Positions 8,699-17,749 of a stretch of 64,000 nucleotides of DNA are shown here, in pieces. Origin of the DNA: Leptolyngbya iicbica LK (GTDB lineage: Bacteria > Cyanobacteriota > Cyanobacteriia > Phormidesmidales > Phormidesmidaceae). Location: positions 305,475-369,474 of the forward strand of contig NZ_QVFV01000002.1 of assembly GCF_004212215.1 (NCBI RefSeq), in the 5' to 3' direction. A program made the translations under genes and the position numbers. Each line of letters opens with the position of its first letter. The stretch's first letter is position 1. Below the pieces are notes generated by a model. That model was not told the DNA's origin. It did not search any database and saw nothing but the letters and a program-made list of their open reading frames with translations.

Positions 8699-9493
8699 CC
8701 GTTTGACCACGCAGCTAGCGTTAGCAGGCTCAGTCATAGAGACGAGCGATCGCGCCACCGATAAATCGAAATAAGGCTGCGTGAGAAAGTGTCCCCAGAG
8801 ACTCTCGCAAGGTTGGTCGGGCTTGCCCAAATGATTGAGCACGAGGGCGGCGGCGGCAAAATTTTGGCGCTTAGTGTATTCGTTCACTGTAATCACCGTG
8901 GTGAGGCCAGCTCCCTGAGCGGCGGTGAGACCGTGTTCGGTGTCTTCAATGACGAGACAGTTCTGAGCGTCAAGGGCCATCTTATCCAGCACGTAATGAT
9001 AAATATCAGCGGCTGGTTTTTTGCGGGGCACAATGTCCCCCGCCGCAATGACTTCAAACCAGCTGGGGGCGTCGGGCGCTAGAGCAGTTTCTAAAAGCGC
9101 CAACGCATTTTCCAGGCGGCTCGTGGTGGCGATCGCTAAGCGGACATTTTGTTGCCGAGCCTCATTGATTAAGCGCTTAATGCCTGGCCGCAGTGAGATC
9201 TGACCGGCCTGTAGTAGCGCTGTGTAGTAACCGGTTTTCGCGTGGTGGAGTTCGGCAATAAGGTCATCCAAATCGCGATCGCTAGGCAGCGGCGGCGCAT
9301 ATTTGTCGATAAAGAAGTGGATGCGCTCTTTACCGCCTGCCACTTGCAACAACACGCCGTAAATGCCCTCTGACCAGTACCAAGGCAAGCCCGCTGCGGC
9401 AAAGGCTTGATTAAACGCCACTCGATGACCGTCGCGTTCGGTTTCGGCTAGGGTGCCATCCACATCAAAAATGAGCGCTTGCAAAGTCGTCAT
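8681..9493 (-). CDS. cbbY: CbbY-like HAD phosphatase
   Basis: The 270-residue HAD-superfamily enzyme has the catalytic aspartates in FDVDGTLAETER (motif I, about 9-20), Thr-Ser in ATTSR (motif II), Lys in RKKPAADIY (motif III) and Asp in IEDTEHGL (motif IV). The ETERDGHRVAFNQAF cap start is typical of CbbY, which removes the 1-phosphate of xylulose-1,5-bisphosphate, a misfire product that inhibits RuBisCO. The C-terminal 50 residues extend past the HAD core. The RuBisCO operon is 9 kb away, not adjacent. Substrate assignment is by family resemblance. Confidence 0.75.
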   Translation of the reverse strand: MTTLQALIFDVDGTLAETERDGHRVAFNQAFAAAGLPWYWSEGIYGVLLQVAGGKERIHFFIDKYAPPLPSDRDLDDLIAELHHAKTGYYTALLQAGQISLRPGIKRLINEARQQNVRLAIATTSRLENALALLETALAPDAPSWFEVIAAGDIVPRKKPAADIYHYVLDKMALDAQNCLVIEDTEHGLTAAQGAGLTTVITVNEYTKRQNFAAAALVLNHLGKPDQPCESLWGHFLTQPYFDLSVARSLVSMTEPANASCVVKRLREGD

Positions 9494-9812
9494 AATGATT
9501 TCTCAGGTAAATACGGGTGATTAAACAGAGTCGTCCGATGCATCGGGATGAAGGGCGATCGCCGCCATTTCCAAAATTATCCTTGCCCGCGACCATTGCC
9601 TCGTCTTGACTGAGTCACTTCCCAGCCTGGTGTCAGAGCAGGAGTGCGGGCAAAGGGCATTATCCCTCAAGGTTCCCTCAGTAAACGATTTCGACTCGGC
9701 TCAACTCAAACGGGTGCGGCATCGGCGCTCAGAAGCAGTGAGATTTAGGTATATTTACAAACTCTGGCAGAGCTGGCCGTAGGGGGCTTAGTTTAAAAGC
9801 ACCGAGCGATAA
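9494..9812. other. Intergenic, no gene recognised
   Basis: This is the upstream region of the CbbY-like gene. No clear promoter or gene is seen. Confidence 0.4.
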
Positions 9813-9820
9813 TTCCCCAG

Positions 9821-9973
9821 GTATCTGTTTAGCGTCAGGCTGCTACTGATCCCCCTAAAGCCCTGTGGGCATGGCTGCGCTAAAACAAGGGGGACTTCGA
9901 GCCGGCATATTCTGAGCCCCCTTGGCAAGGGGGCAGCGACAGCGGGGGATCTAAAGCCCCGCTAAACAGATAC
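9821..9973. mobile_element. MITE-like element, copy 1
   Basis: The 153-bp element ends in exact 14-bp inverted repeats (GTATCTGTTTAGCG and its complement). It is flanked by TTCCCCAG at 9813-9820 and TTCCCTAG at 9974-9981, an 8-bp target duplication with one difference. Inside is a GC-rich hairpin (GCCCCCTTGGCAAGGGGGC). It has no open frame. A second copy lies at 49966-50128. The outer ends suggest movement by a transposase encoded elsewhere. Confidence 0.85.
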
Positions 9974-9981
9974 TTCCCTAG

Positions 9982-10545
9982 CGGCAATGATTGCCTCGGT
10001 CTGTAGCCATGGCGTGACGTGATGTGTGAGGATACATCCAGTCTCCGTGTTATCTCGCATGTGAGTGGGTGACTCATTAGCGGTGGCTCAGCGTCAACGC
10101 CCCGCGATTTAGGGTGGAATAGGGGACAGCGCATTTCAACAAAAGTCTATGATGACGATGCCACTGGGTGCGTTGGGAGACTCCGCAAATTTATCAAGGA
10201 TTATTACTGCGTCATGCTTATCGGGACGCCCTAGTGAATCATAAAGATGCGCGAATAGTTAGCTAGTCGTTAGGTCTGAGGATATGGCGATCGCTTCGCC
10301 TGGAGGCGGGTCTCATCAGACTTTTCTGTTATGTGTCAAGCTCTAGTTGGGCCGCTAATGTACTATCCCACCTTGGTCCTCGGAGGCGATGGTCATCACT
10401 CTCCCCCAGTATCCGTTCTTACAGGGGTGATGTTGCTAAGCGGGCGGCGGTGGTGATGGGGCTTTCTGAATGACTGAACTATAGCGCTCTAGCGATCGCT
10501 CATATGACTCTACTCGTCAGCGTCCACCCTGTTTGACCCTTCATT
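9982..10545. other. Intergenic between MITE and the phytochrome gene
   Basis: No gene is recognised. It presumably carries the promoter of the Cph2-like gene, which has no clear ribosome-binding site. Confidence 0.4.
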
Positions 10546-13500
10546 GTGATGCTTCCCCACTCCCCCATGCCGCCGCAATCTAACCTGGTTGATGAAATTG
10601 CTGTTCTGATCAACGAGGCGAAAGATCTACCCACACTGCTGCAACAAATCGCGGTTAAAGTACGGGGCTTTTTGGCGGTCGATCGCATCAAGATTTATCA
10701 GTTTGCAGCGGATGAGAGTGGCGCGGTCGTGGCCGAAGCGATCGATCAGCAACGGTTGCCTTCCCTGCTGGGGCTACACTTTCCCGCGACCGATATTCCT
10801 CCCGAGGCGAGGCGGGAACTGTGCCATTCACCCCACGGCACGCTCATTGATGTGGCCAGCAAATGTAAGATTCGGTGCCAGGGATTACTCGCTCATACCG
10901 GGCATGTCCTTCAGCCCACATCAGGCGTCGAGACCTTTGAGCCAGTCGATCCTTGCCATCTGCAATATTTGCTCAACATGGGGGTGCTCACGTCCTTAAC
11001 TATGCCGATTTTGCAAAAGCAGGCCATGTGGGGATTATTGGTCGCTCACCACAGCTCATCAAAGCGATTTTCCGATACGCAACTCGCCACCCTGGAACTG
11101 ATCACCAAAGAAATCACCCTCTGCATTGCTCAAAAAACATTGCAGCAAGCGGCCCAGCGCCAACAAGTCGAAGAGGCTTTTTTGCAACGGGTAGAAACCG
11201 TGTTTCACGGGTATCAGCCGCACTGGACTCCCAGCTCGCCCCCGGTGGTCGATCGCCTGACTCCCCTACTGAACGAAATGCTGACCCTGTTTCGGGCTGA
11301 TGGCAGTGCCGTTTATTTTGCTCCGAGCTTGGTTTTAGAGCAGCCGCGCGTTTATAGCCAAGGCTGTGCCACTGAGCAGCTCGCCGCTTTGGTCGATTAC
11401 ATGCCCTGGCAGATCTTGTTGCAGGGCCAGGTGTCGTCCCCTCGCTCGTTAGATCAGGTGCCGCCCGATGCCCCGACGATGCCCCAGATCGTGACGCAAA
11501 TGTATGAGCGGGATGATCTCGCCGCTGATGAGACGATTCACAACGCCTTAGCGATCGCCCAGGTTGGCGCGTTACTAATCATCCCCATTCACTCGCATCA
11601 ACACTGGTTAGGCAGCATCGTGTTGCTGCGACAAGAACGGCAGCTCGAAAAACTCTGGGCGGGCCGCCAACGCGACGATGACCGCAATACGCTGCCTCGA
11701 CAATCGTTTGCCGCCTGGTGCGAACATCAGCACACCACGCCCCCCTGGCAAGCCGCCGATTATCAACTTGGGCAAAAGGTGGGACATCATTTTTATATTG
11801 CATTAGTGCGACAACACCTCGCTCATTTAATTGACTATCAAGCCGCTCACGATGGCTTGACGCAGCTGCCCAATGCCGACTTTTTTCGCGGGCAGCTGGT
11901 GTTGGCGATCAATCAAGCCATCACGACTGGGGAACTGCTGGCCACTATCATGATTGACCTCAACCACTTTAAGCGGGTGAACAACGCGCTGGGGGTGATG
12001 GCGGGTGACTATTTGTTGAAGGAAGTGGCCCAGCGGTTGCAAAGTGGACTGCAAGCGCGATCGCTGACCGATGCGATCTTGTCGCGCTGGCACGGTGACT
12101 GCTTTATCTTGCTACTGCCCAATGTGGTCGACAGCCAGAGCGTTAAGCAACACTGCCAGTGGTTGTTAGAACGGCTGCAAGACCGATTTATCGTCTGTGG
12201 CGAAACGGTGCAGCTCACCGGCAATGCTGGCATCACCTTTGCCCCCTATGACGGCGATACCTACGAGCTGATCATTCAACATACTGAGCTGGCCTTGAAT
12301 GAGGCCAAAAAACAGGGCATTGCCGCCTGCGTCACTTACGACGCGGACATGAGTCGCCATACCCTGAGCCCGCGCCTAGCCCTAGAGTCGGCCCTGAGCC
12401 ATGCCCTAGAGCGGCACGAGCTGCAACTGCATTATCAGCCGCAAGTCAATGTCGAGACGGGCGAAATTTGGGGATTTGAAGGGTTGCTCCGCTGGCATTC
12501 GCCTGAGCATGGTCAGGTCTCGCCAGCGGTGTTTATCCCCATGGCCGAAAATCTGGGACTCATTCGCCAGCTTGGTTTTTGGGTCTTTCGCACGGCCTGC
12601 ACCCAAGTCGTGGCCTGGCAGCGACAAACTAACCTCAGCTGTCGCATCAGTGTCAATCTCTCGCCCCACCAGTTGCGCGACCCGGATTTGTGTCAGCACT
12701 TTGAGCGCATTTTGGCCGAGACTGGCGCTCGGCCCCAAGATCTGGGGTTAGAAATCACTGAAAGCACCGTGATGGATGACTATGAGGCTGCCGTGTTTAC
12801 CCTGGGTAAATTGCGGGCCATGGGGTTTGAGATTGCCATTGACGATTTTGGTACGGGCTATTCTTCCCTCAGCGTCTTGCGAACTTTGCCCATTGATACG
12901 TTCAAAATTGCACAGCAATTTTTGCAGGGCATCTTGTCTTCTGCTAAAGATGCTGCGCTCTATCAGGTCATTGTCAGCCTGGGCACCTCGTTAGATTTGA
13001 CGATCCTTGCCGAAGGCGTGGAAACCCAAGCCGAATGGGATTTTGTGAAGTCGGCTGGGGTGCACATTGTGCAGGGCTATTTTTCTGGCAAACCGATGAT
13101 GGCGGGGCTGGTGCCGGGCTGGCTGCAACAGCAACGGCGACGGAGTCAGCTGAGTACTGGTTTGGACTCGGCGCCAATCGTGCTACCTAAGCCTGAGGCG
13201 GAGGCGACGGCAGCCCTCTCGTTGGTGACTCATTTAACGGCGGAGCCGACTTATCCCAACCTAGAGCAGGCCATTCAACAAGGGCTGATGGAATATCACC
13301 AGATTCAAGACCTGATGCAACAGCAAACTGAACGCGAGCATTTGGTGCTGGAAATTGCCAACAAGATTCGCCAATCGCTGGATCTGGGTTACATCCTCGA
13401 GACGTTGGTGACGGAGGTGCGCCAGGTATTGGGGTGCGATCGCCTGTTTCTCTTTCAGTTTGATGAGCATTGGGCCGGTGAGGTGACCGTTGAGTCGGTG

Positions 13501-14376
13501 AGTGATCCGGTTTATTCCATCCTGGGGGAATGGATCGACGAGCCTTGTTTTCGCAATGAATATGTGAAGCTCTATCGTCAGGGCCGGGTTCGGGCGATCG
13601 ACGACATTACCCAAGTCGGGTTGCATGCCTGCCATTTGCACATGTTGCAGCAGTATCAGGTGAAGTCTAATTTAGTGCTGCCCATTCTGTATCAGGATGA
13701 CTTGTGGGGCTTGATGATTGCTCACCAGTGTGATGCGGTGCGCCACTGGCAATCGAGCGAAATTACGTTGATGAAAGAGATTGCCGTGCAGGCAGCGATC
13801 GCCATTCATCAGGGCGAGATGTATCAGGAGTTGCAGGCCGCCAACGCCAGCCTCGAGCAGTTGGCTCACCTCGATGGGTTGACGCAGATTCCCAATCGCC
13901 GCAAATTTGACGAGCATTTGGCCCATGAATGGCGCCGCGCTCTGCGATCGCACCAATCGCTTTCGCTCATCCTGTGTGATATTGACCATTTCAAACAATA
14001 TAACGACTCCTATGGTCACCAGGCGGGCGATTATTGCCTCCAGCAAGTGGCCCAAACGTTATCGCAATTGGTGCAGCGGCCTAGCGACTTGGTGACCCGC
14101 TACGGCGGAGAAGAGTTTGCCATCGTGTTGCCCGACACCACTGCCGAAGGTGCCCTGCATTTAGCACAAAAGCTACAGGCCCATGTGCGGGCATTGTCCC
14201 TGCCCCATCAGCATTCCGCGTTGGGCGTCGTCACCATCAGCTTAGGGGTCGCAACCCTGCTGCCCCAGGCCGGTCAGAGCCCCAACCAGTTGATTGAGGC
14301 GGCTGACCAAGCGCTGTATCAAGCGAAGGCCGCTGGCCGCGATCGCTGCTGTGTCCAGACTGCCAGCCCGGTATAA
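10546..14376 (+). CDS. cph2: Cph2-type phytochrome with GGDEF-EAL and cyanobacteriochrome-GGDEF output
   Basis: The 1276-residue photoreceptor has the Cph2 layout. A phytochrome GAF domain (about 10-200) has FPATDIPPEAR and the bilin Cys137-His138 in CHLQYL. A PHY-like domain (about 230-425) has the tongue motif PRQSF. The first GGDEF domain (about 430-590) is degenerate, HGDCF in place of GGDEF. The EAL domain (about 605-850) keeps EGLLRW, DDFGTGYSSL and EGVET. A cyanobacteriochrome GAF (about 925-1080) has a Cys-His in ACHLHML and a second possible bilin Cys in EPCF, like the DxCF motif of blue-sensing types. The final GGDEF domain has an intact GGEEF and an RPSD inhibitory site. It should link light colour to cyclic-di-GMP and so to motility or aggregation. 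It is the same size as Synechocystis Cph2, as I recall it. Confidence 0.9.
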   Translation: MMLPHSPMPPQSNLVDEIAVLINEAKDLPTLLQQIAVKVRGFLAVDRIKIYQFAADESGAVVAEAIDQQRLPSLLGLHFPATDIPPEARRELCHSPHGTLIDVASKCKIRCQGLLAHTGHVLQPTSGVETFEPVDPCHLQYLLNMGVLTSLTMPILQKQAMWGLLVAHHSSSKRFSDTQLATLELITKEITLCIAQKTLQQAAQRQQVEEAFLQRVETVFHGYQPHWTPSSPPVVDRLTPLLNEMLTLFRADGSAVYFAPSLVLEQPRVYSQGCATEQLAALVDYMPWQILLQGQVSSPRSLDQVPPDAPTMPQIVTQMYERDDLAADETIHNALAIAQVGALLIIPIHSHQHWLGSIVLLRQERQLEKLWAGRQRDDDRNTLPRQSFAAWCEHQHTTPPWQAADYQLGQKVGHHFYIALVRQHLAHLIDYQAAHDGLTQLPNADFFRGQLVLAINQAITTGELLATIMIDLNHFKRVNNALGVMAGDYLLKEVAQRLQSGLQARSLTDAILSRWHGDCFILLLPNVVDSQSVKQHCQWLLERLQDRFIVCGETVQLTGNAGITFAPYDGDTYELIIQHTELALNEAKKQGIAACVTYDADMSRHTLSPRLALESALSHALERHELQLHYQPQVNVETGEIWGFEGLLRWHSPEHGQVSPAVFIPMAENLGLIRQLGFWVFRTACTQVVAWQRQTNLSCRISVNLSPHQLRDPDLCQHFERILAETGARPQDLGLEITESTVMDDYEAAVFTLGKLRAMGFEIAIDDFGTGYSSLSVLRTLPIDTFKIAQQFLQGILSSAKDAALYQVIVSLGTSLDLTILAEGVETQAEWDFVKSAGVHIVQGYFSGKPMMAGLVPGWLQQQRRRSQLSTGLDSAPIVLPKPEAEATAALSLVTHLTAEPTYPNLEQAIQQGLMEYHQIQDLMQQQTEREHLVLEIANKIRQSLDLGYILETLVTEVRQVLGCDRLFLFQFDEHWAGEVTVESVSDPVYSILGEWIDEPCFRNEYVKLYRQGRVRAIDDITQVGLHACHLHMLQQYQVKSNLVLPILYQDDLWGLMIAHQCDAVRHWQSSEITLMKEIAVQAAIAIHQGEMYQELQAANASLEQLAHLDGLTQIPNRRKFDEHLAHEWRRALRSHQSLSLILCDIDHFKQYNDSYGHQAGDYCLQQVAQTLSQLVQRPSDLVTRYGGEEFAIVLPDTTAEGALHLAQKLQAHVRALSLPHQHSALGVVTISLGVATLLPQAGQSPNQLIEAADQALYQAKAAGRDRCCVQTASPV

Positions 14377-14453
14377 CGCTGCACCGCTCCATGCTTGCGG
14401 CCACCCGACTGGGGCAATTAATGAACCCATTAAGCCGTGATCTCACCGCTTCC

Positions 14454-15290
14454 TCAACAGCCCGCATCGCCCACGACGGTAATATTCACCGGGCCACCGG
14501 GCACCCCTTCCAAAATGAGTTGTCCCTGTTGAATGTTGACCGATTCGTACCCTTTTTCTGACCCGACGCTAGCGGTCACATCCACCTCGAACTGGCCGTC
14601 GTTACTGACAAAGCTTTGGGTGGCCGATTGACCGTAAAATTCCGGTCCCGACGCGGCGGTGCGGCGAAATTCCGTCATGGTGCCGTCCAGCTTCATCCAC
14701 ATCGACTCACTCGGCAACCCGTTGAAAAAGATAAAACTGCCGGGCTGGTCGGCGGGCCATAGGGTCATGCCACAGCCGCCACTGCCCATGGCAAACAGTT
14801 CGTCGGTAGTAAAGGCATCGACATGCTCGCCAAGGTTCGAGCCAGCGGTGTCGCCACCAGTACTGATAAAGTCGCCACGAATCCAGCCTTCGGCCCCGGA
14901 CTCATCAAATTTGACGTAATACCAGGTCAAGTCGCCCTCGCCCGGCGCCGCCCGCAGCAACTGCACCGCATCGCCCACCAACCCATAGCCCGGAGAACTG
15001 GATTGGGTGGTGGGTTGCGATCGCAAGTTGATTTGCGCCTCGGTTTGTTGCGCGATTAATGTGGCGGCCTGGGGCGGACTAATGGCCGTACCCGCCGCCC
15101 CGGAGGATGTCGCGTTCTCAGGAGCCTCGGTTGACGACTCGGTTTCGGGGGGGTCCACGGTTTCCGTAGTGGGTGCTTCCGGCTCAGTCGGGGACTCTGC
15201 TGGCGTCGAGTCGCCCCCGCCACAGGCGGCCAGCAGGCTACTACTCAACAGCAGACTGATACTCATGCTGATAATGCGATCGCGGGTCAT
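14454..15290 (-). CDS. Lipoprotein with an SH3-like domain
   Basis: The 278-residue protein has a lipoprotein signal ending in the lipobox LLAAC, so it should be lipid-anchored at the cell envelope. A long Glu/Thr/Pro/Ser-rich linker (about 25-75) follows. An SH3-type segment (INLRSQPTT to GAEGWIRGDFI, about 90-145) usually binds cell-wall peptides. The C-terminal half (about 160-278) is an unrecognised beta-rich domain with two Cys near GGCGMTLW and GDAGC. It is convergent with the phytochrome gene. Confidence 0.7.
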   Translation of the reverse strand: MTRDRIISMSISLLLSSSLLAACGGGDSTPAESPTEPEAPTTETVDPPETESSTEAPENATSSGAAGTAISPPQAATLIAQQTEAQINLRSQPTTQSSSPGYGLVGDAVQLLRAAPGEGDLTWYYVKFDESGAEGWIRGDFISTGGDTAGSNLGEHVDAFTTDELFAMGSGGCGMTLWPADQPGSFIFFNGLPSESMWMKLDGTMTEFRRTAASGPEFYGQSATQSFVSNDGQFEVDVTASVGSEKGYESVNIQQGQLILEGVPGGPVNITVVGDAGC

Positions 15291-15404
15291 AGGCAGGTTC
15301 CAGGACGATGAATCAATGATAGAAACTGCACCACTGGGATGACGGCACTGCGCAACAATGTTTTGTGATGCCGGTGTTATGGGACAAAAGCGAGCGGTGG
15401 CGAT

Positions 15405-15986
15405 TTAGGGCGATCGCCAGGTTTGGCGGATCTGGATGGCCGCCGCCAAGCTCAGCACATCACACTGCCACTCCGGCAAAATCAACGTCATCAAAATCTC
15501 TTCAACGCTGTTGATCAAACACAGGGCGATCGCTAACCACACCAGTTGATCATTGCCAAACCCAAACAGGCCAACGGTGGCGACCAGCAGCGTCAACCCC
15601 CAGATTTTGGCCGTATAGGTATGCAAACTGGGCAACTTTTGAAACTTGATCAAGTTGATAGCAAATAAACTGAGCTGAGCCGCCACGGCGACTAACAGCG
15701 GCATTTGAAACGTGCTCAACGTTTGCGGAAACACCAACCAAACACTGAACGCAATACACACATACAAACTAATATCGGCCCAGCTATCTGCAATGCGCAG
15801 CCGCTCGGTGCTGACGCCTAATCTGCGGGCAATGATGCCGTCAAAAATATCGGACAACACCGCAATGACATACCCCACCACAAACGCTATGCCGGTGTGA
15901 TGATCGAAGGCGTCGAGGAGCAGTAGAGGCGCGATCGCAAACCGCAGGCCCACTAACAGCATGGGAATATTTTCAGGCTTTAGCAT
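15405..15986 (-). CDS. CDP-alcohol phosphatidyltransferase family membrane enzyme
   Basis: The 193-residue integral membrane protein has about six hydrophobic spans. The segment SDIFDGIIARR...RIADSWADI fits the family signature D-x2-DG-x2-AR-x8-G-x3-D-x3-D, except that Leu stands where Gly is usual. The four metal-binding Asp are present. Such enzymes transfer a phosphatidyl group from CDP-diacylglycerol to an alcohol. The substrate (glycerol phosphate, inositol or other) cannot be told. The Gly to Leu change may mark a divergent member. Confidence 0.7.
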   Translation of the reverse strand: MLKPENIPMLLVGLRFAIAPLLLLDAFDHHTGIAFVVGYVIAVLSDIFDGIIARRLGVSTERLRIADSWADISLYVCIAFSVWLVFPQTLSTFQMPLLVAVAAQLSLFAINLIKFQKLPSLHTYTAKIWGLTLLVATVGLFGFGNDQLVWLAIALCLINSVEEILMTLILPEWQCDVLSLAAAIQIRQTWRSP

Positions 15987-16216
15987 CGCAACCTCATCAC
16001 CAGCTTCAAGGGGTCGATTTCTCTAAACTGCAACAGAGATGCCGTGAAACAGTTAAATCGCTAGCAACTCGTCAAACTCAATCTTGAATGTGGCTGAGCA
16101 AATGGCAAGCAATATTGTCCGCTACCCGCGACTGGCACAAAGCCATCCGTGGCAGGGGTCGGTCGGTTAAAATGCCCGAAATTCGGGAGAACTGCTGATG
16201 CCAGGATTTTGTGATT

Positions 16217-16528
16217 ATGAAGCGCTTTGCTGATTATCAAGGCCGCCCAATCCGGCTGACAGATGAAAGGTTGGCACATATTCTCCAGCATCCTGAAATG
16301 GTTAACATGGAGGCAGCTATTCCCACAGTGCTGAGGCATCCAGAGGTGGTGAGACAATCTCGCACGGACATGACCGTCTCCCTTTACTATCTTTATCAAC
16401 GGGCGACTTTAGTGGGCGACAAGTGGCTCTGCGTCGTCGTGAAATATCTGGCAGCGGACGCCTTTGTCATCACCGCTTACCTCACTGACAAACTCAAACC
16501 AGGAACGCAAGTATGGCCCAATCCGTAA
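16217..16528 (+). CDS. Putative toxin of a toxin/DUF2283 pair
   Basis: The 103-residue protein (start at the second ATG, MKRFADYQGRPIRLTDERLAHIL) has a pattern like the DUF4258/PBECR group of small RelE- or barnase-like nucleases: an early LxDERLxHILxHPEM helix, VLRHPEVVRQS and a beta segment KWLCVVVKYL. Its last 16 bases overlap the DUF2283 gene that follows, and partners of that type usually behave as antitoxins. A similar pair occurs on the minus strand at 63.4-63.9 kb. Toxic activity is inferred from context. Confidence 0.5.
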   Translation: MKRFADYQGRPIRLTDERLAHILQHPEMVNMEAAIPTVLRHPEVVRQSRTDMTVSLYYLYQRATLVGDKWLCVVVKYLAADAFVITAYLTDKLKPGTQVWPNP

Positions 16529-16731
16529 AAATTTGGTTTGATGCGGAAGCAGACTTCTTGGAAGTTCTATTTTCTGATGCCCCAGGGTTCATGCGCGAAA
16601 CCGATAACGACGCCATCATGGAACGGGTTGACTCGCAGGGCAACATTCTCGGCTTTTCGGTGCTCAATGTTAGCCAGCTCGCCAAAGACAAACCGCTCTA
16701 TGCCCAACTCCTTGCTGAAAACATGGCATGA
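16513..16731 (+). CDS. DUF2283 protein, probable antitoxin
   Basis: This 72-residue protein has the DUF2283 pattern KIWFDAEADFLEVLF...GNILGFSVLNVS. DUF2283 proteins often sit directly behind a small nuclease-like gene and are thought to neutralise it. The gene starts inside the end of its partner (16-base overlap). Confidence 0.7.
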   Translation: MAQSVKIWFDAEADFLEVLFSDAPGFMRETDNDAIMERVDSQGNILGFSVLNVSQLAKDKPLYAQLLAENMA

Positions 16732-16765
16732 GACGAAAAGCGGTATCGGGTAGAGTAACGACGGC

Positions 16766-17170
16766 ATGAGTTTTATTTTCATCAGTTACAGCCGGCAAGA
16801 CCAAGCCTATGTGAGCACATTGGTGCAAGCGCTACAGTCGCACCGCTTGCCTGTGTGGATTGATGACCGCATCGACTACGGCACCACTTGGCCGAGAGTG
16901 ATTCAGGATCACTTGGAGCAGTGCGCGGTATTTGTAGTGGTGATGTCGCCGCGATCGGAAGACTCCCACTGGGTGCAATGTGAGCTGAGCCTCGCCCTAG
17001 AACTGAAAAAGCCGATTTTTCCGTTATTGCTAGAAGGGCGACGCTGGCTATCGGTGGCGGCGATTCAGTCGGTGGATGTGCTCGGCGGTCAATTACCACC
17101 TGCTCGCTTTTTTGACACGGTACGGGGATATTTCCCGACCGCAACGGTGGCCGAATCGCTGCCCGTGTAG
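16766..17170 (+). CDS. TIR domain protein (first half of a TIR-GUN4 gene)
   Basis: The 134-residue TIR domain has FISYSRQDQAYV (strand A), LPVWIDDRIDYGTTW (BB-loop region), FVVVMSPRSEDSHWVQCELSLAL, where Glu of CEL is at the place of the catalytic Glu of NAD-cleaving TIR domains, and PIFPLLLEG. Bacterial TIR domains commonly degrade NAD or make signalling nucleotides in defence. The frame ends at a TAG (17168-17170), but the same frame continues without another stop into a GUN4 domain, so this may be a fusion split by a nonsense mutation or a readthrough site. Confidence 0.75.
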   Translation: MSFIFISYSRQDQAYVSTLVQALQSHRLPVWIDDRIDYGTTWPRVIQDHLEQCAVFVVVMSPRSEDSHWVQCELSLALELKKPIFPLLLEGRRWLSVAAIQSVDVLGGQLPPARFFDTVRGYFPTATVAESLPV

Positions 17171-17173
17171 ACA

Positions 17174-17749
17174 GTGGTGGAGGAACAAATTCCACCTTCC
17201 CCGGCAACTCCGGTTAGGACTGCCAAACAGCCAACACCCACGACTCAAGCAGTGGAGCTGAAATCGGAAAAGGGAGTTGACTATTTGCGATTACAGGACT
17301 TGCTGAAGATGGGAGAGTGGAAAGCGGCTGACCAAGAAACCGCTGACCAAATTCTCAAGGCAATGGGCAAAGATAGTTGGTGGCAGATCGAGAGTAAAGA
17401 CCTATTAAACTTTCCCTGTGCGGACTTGAAGACGCTTGATCAGTTGTGGGTGAAGTACAGCAACGGCAAGTGGGGCTTCAATGTCCAAAAACAGATTTAT
17501 GTGGCGTGTGGTGCGAAGCTGGATGGGAAGTATCCTGGAAATGAGATCTGGCGAGAATTTTGCTGTCGAGTCGGTTGGAGAAAAGGAGGAAGTTACCTTA
17601 ACTATTCTGATTTAACCTTTAACCTCAAAAACTCTTCAGCGGGAGAATGTCCCACGGTGTGTGGTGTGAAAGGGTTGTTGGAAGGAGGGTTGGGGAGGGA
17701 TGGTAAAGGTTTCCTTCTCTTCTCTCGCATCCAGACTTGTAAGCTGTAG
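17174..17749 (+). CDS. GUN4 domain protein (second half of a TIR-GUN4 gene)
   Basis: The first roughly 30 residues are a Pro/Thr-rich linker. The GUN4 domain follows: VDYLRLQDLLKMGEWKAAD, DLLNFPCADLKTLDQLWVKY, NGKWGFNVQKQIY and ending LFSRIQTCKL. GUN4 domains bind porphyrins and, in the stand-alone protein, stimulate magnesium chelatase. Fused versions are thought to act as tetrapyrrole sensors. The start is uncertain: the first possible codon is GTG at 17174, one codon after the TAG that ends the TIR frame, with no separate ribosome-binding site in view. This argues that it was once a single ORF with the TIR domain. Confidence 0.75.
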   Translation: MVEEQIPPSPATPVRTAKQPTPTTQAVELKSEKGVDYLRLQDLLKMGEWKAADQETADQILKAMGKDSWWQIESKDLLNFPCADLKTLDQLWVKYSNGKWGFNVQKQIYVACGAKLDGKYPGNEIWREFCCRVGWRKGGSYLNYSDLTFNLKNSSAGECPTVCGVKGLLEGGLGRDGKGFLLFSRIQTCKL

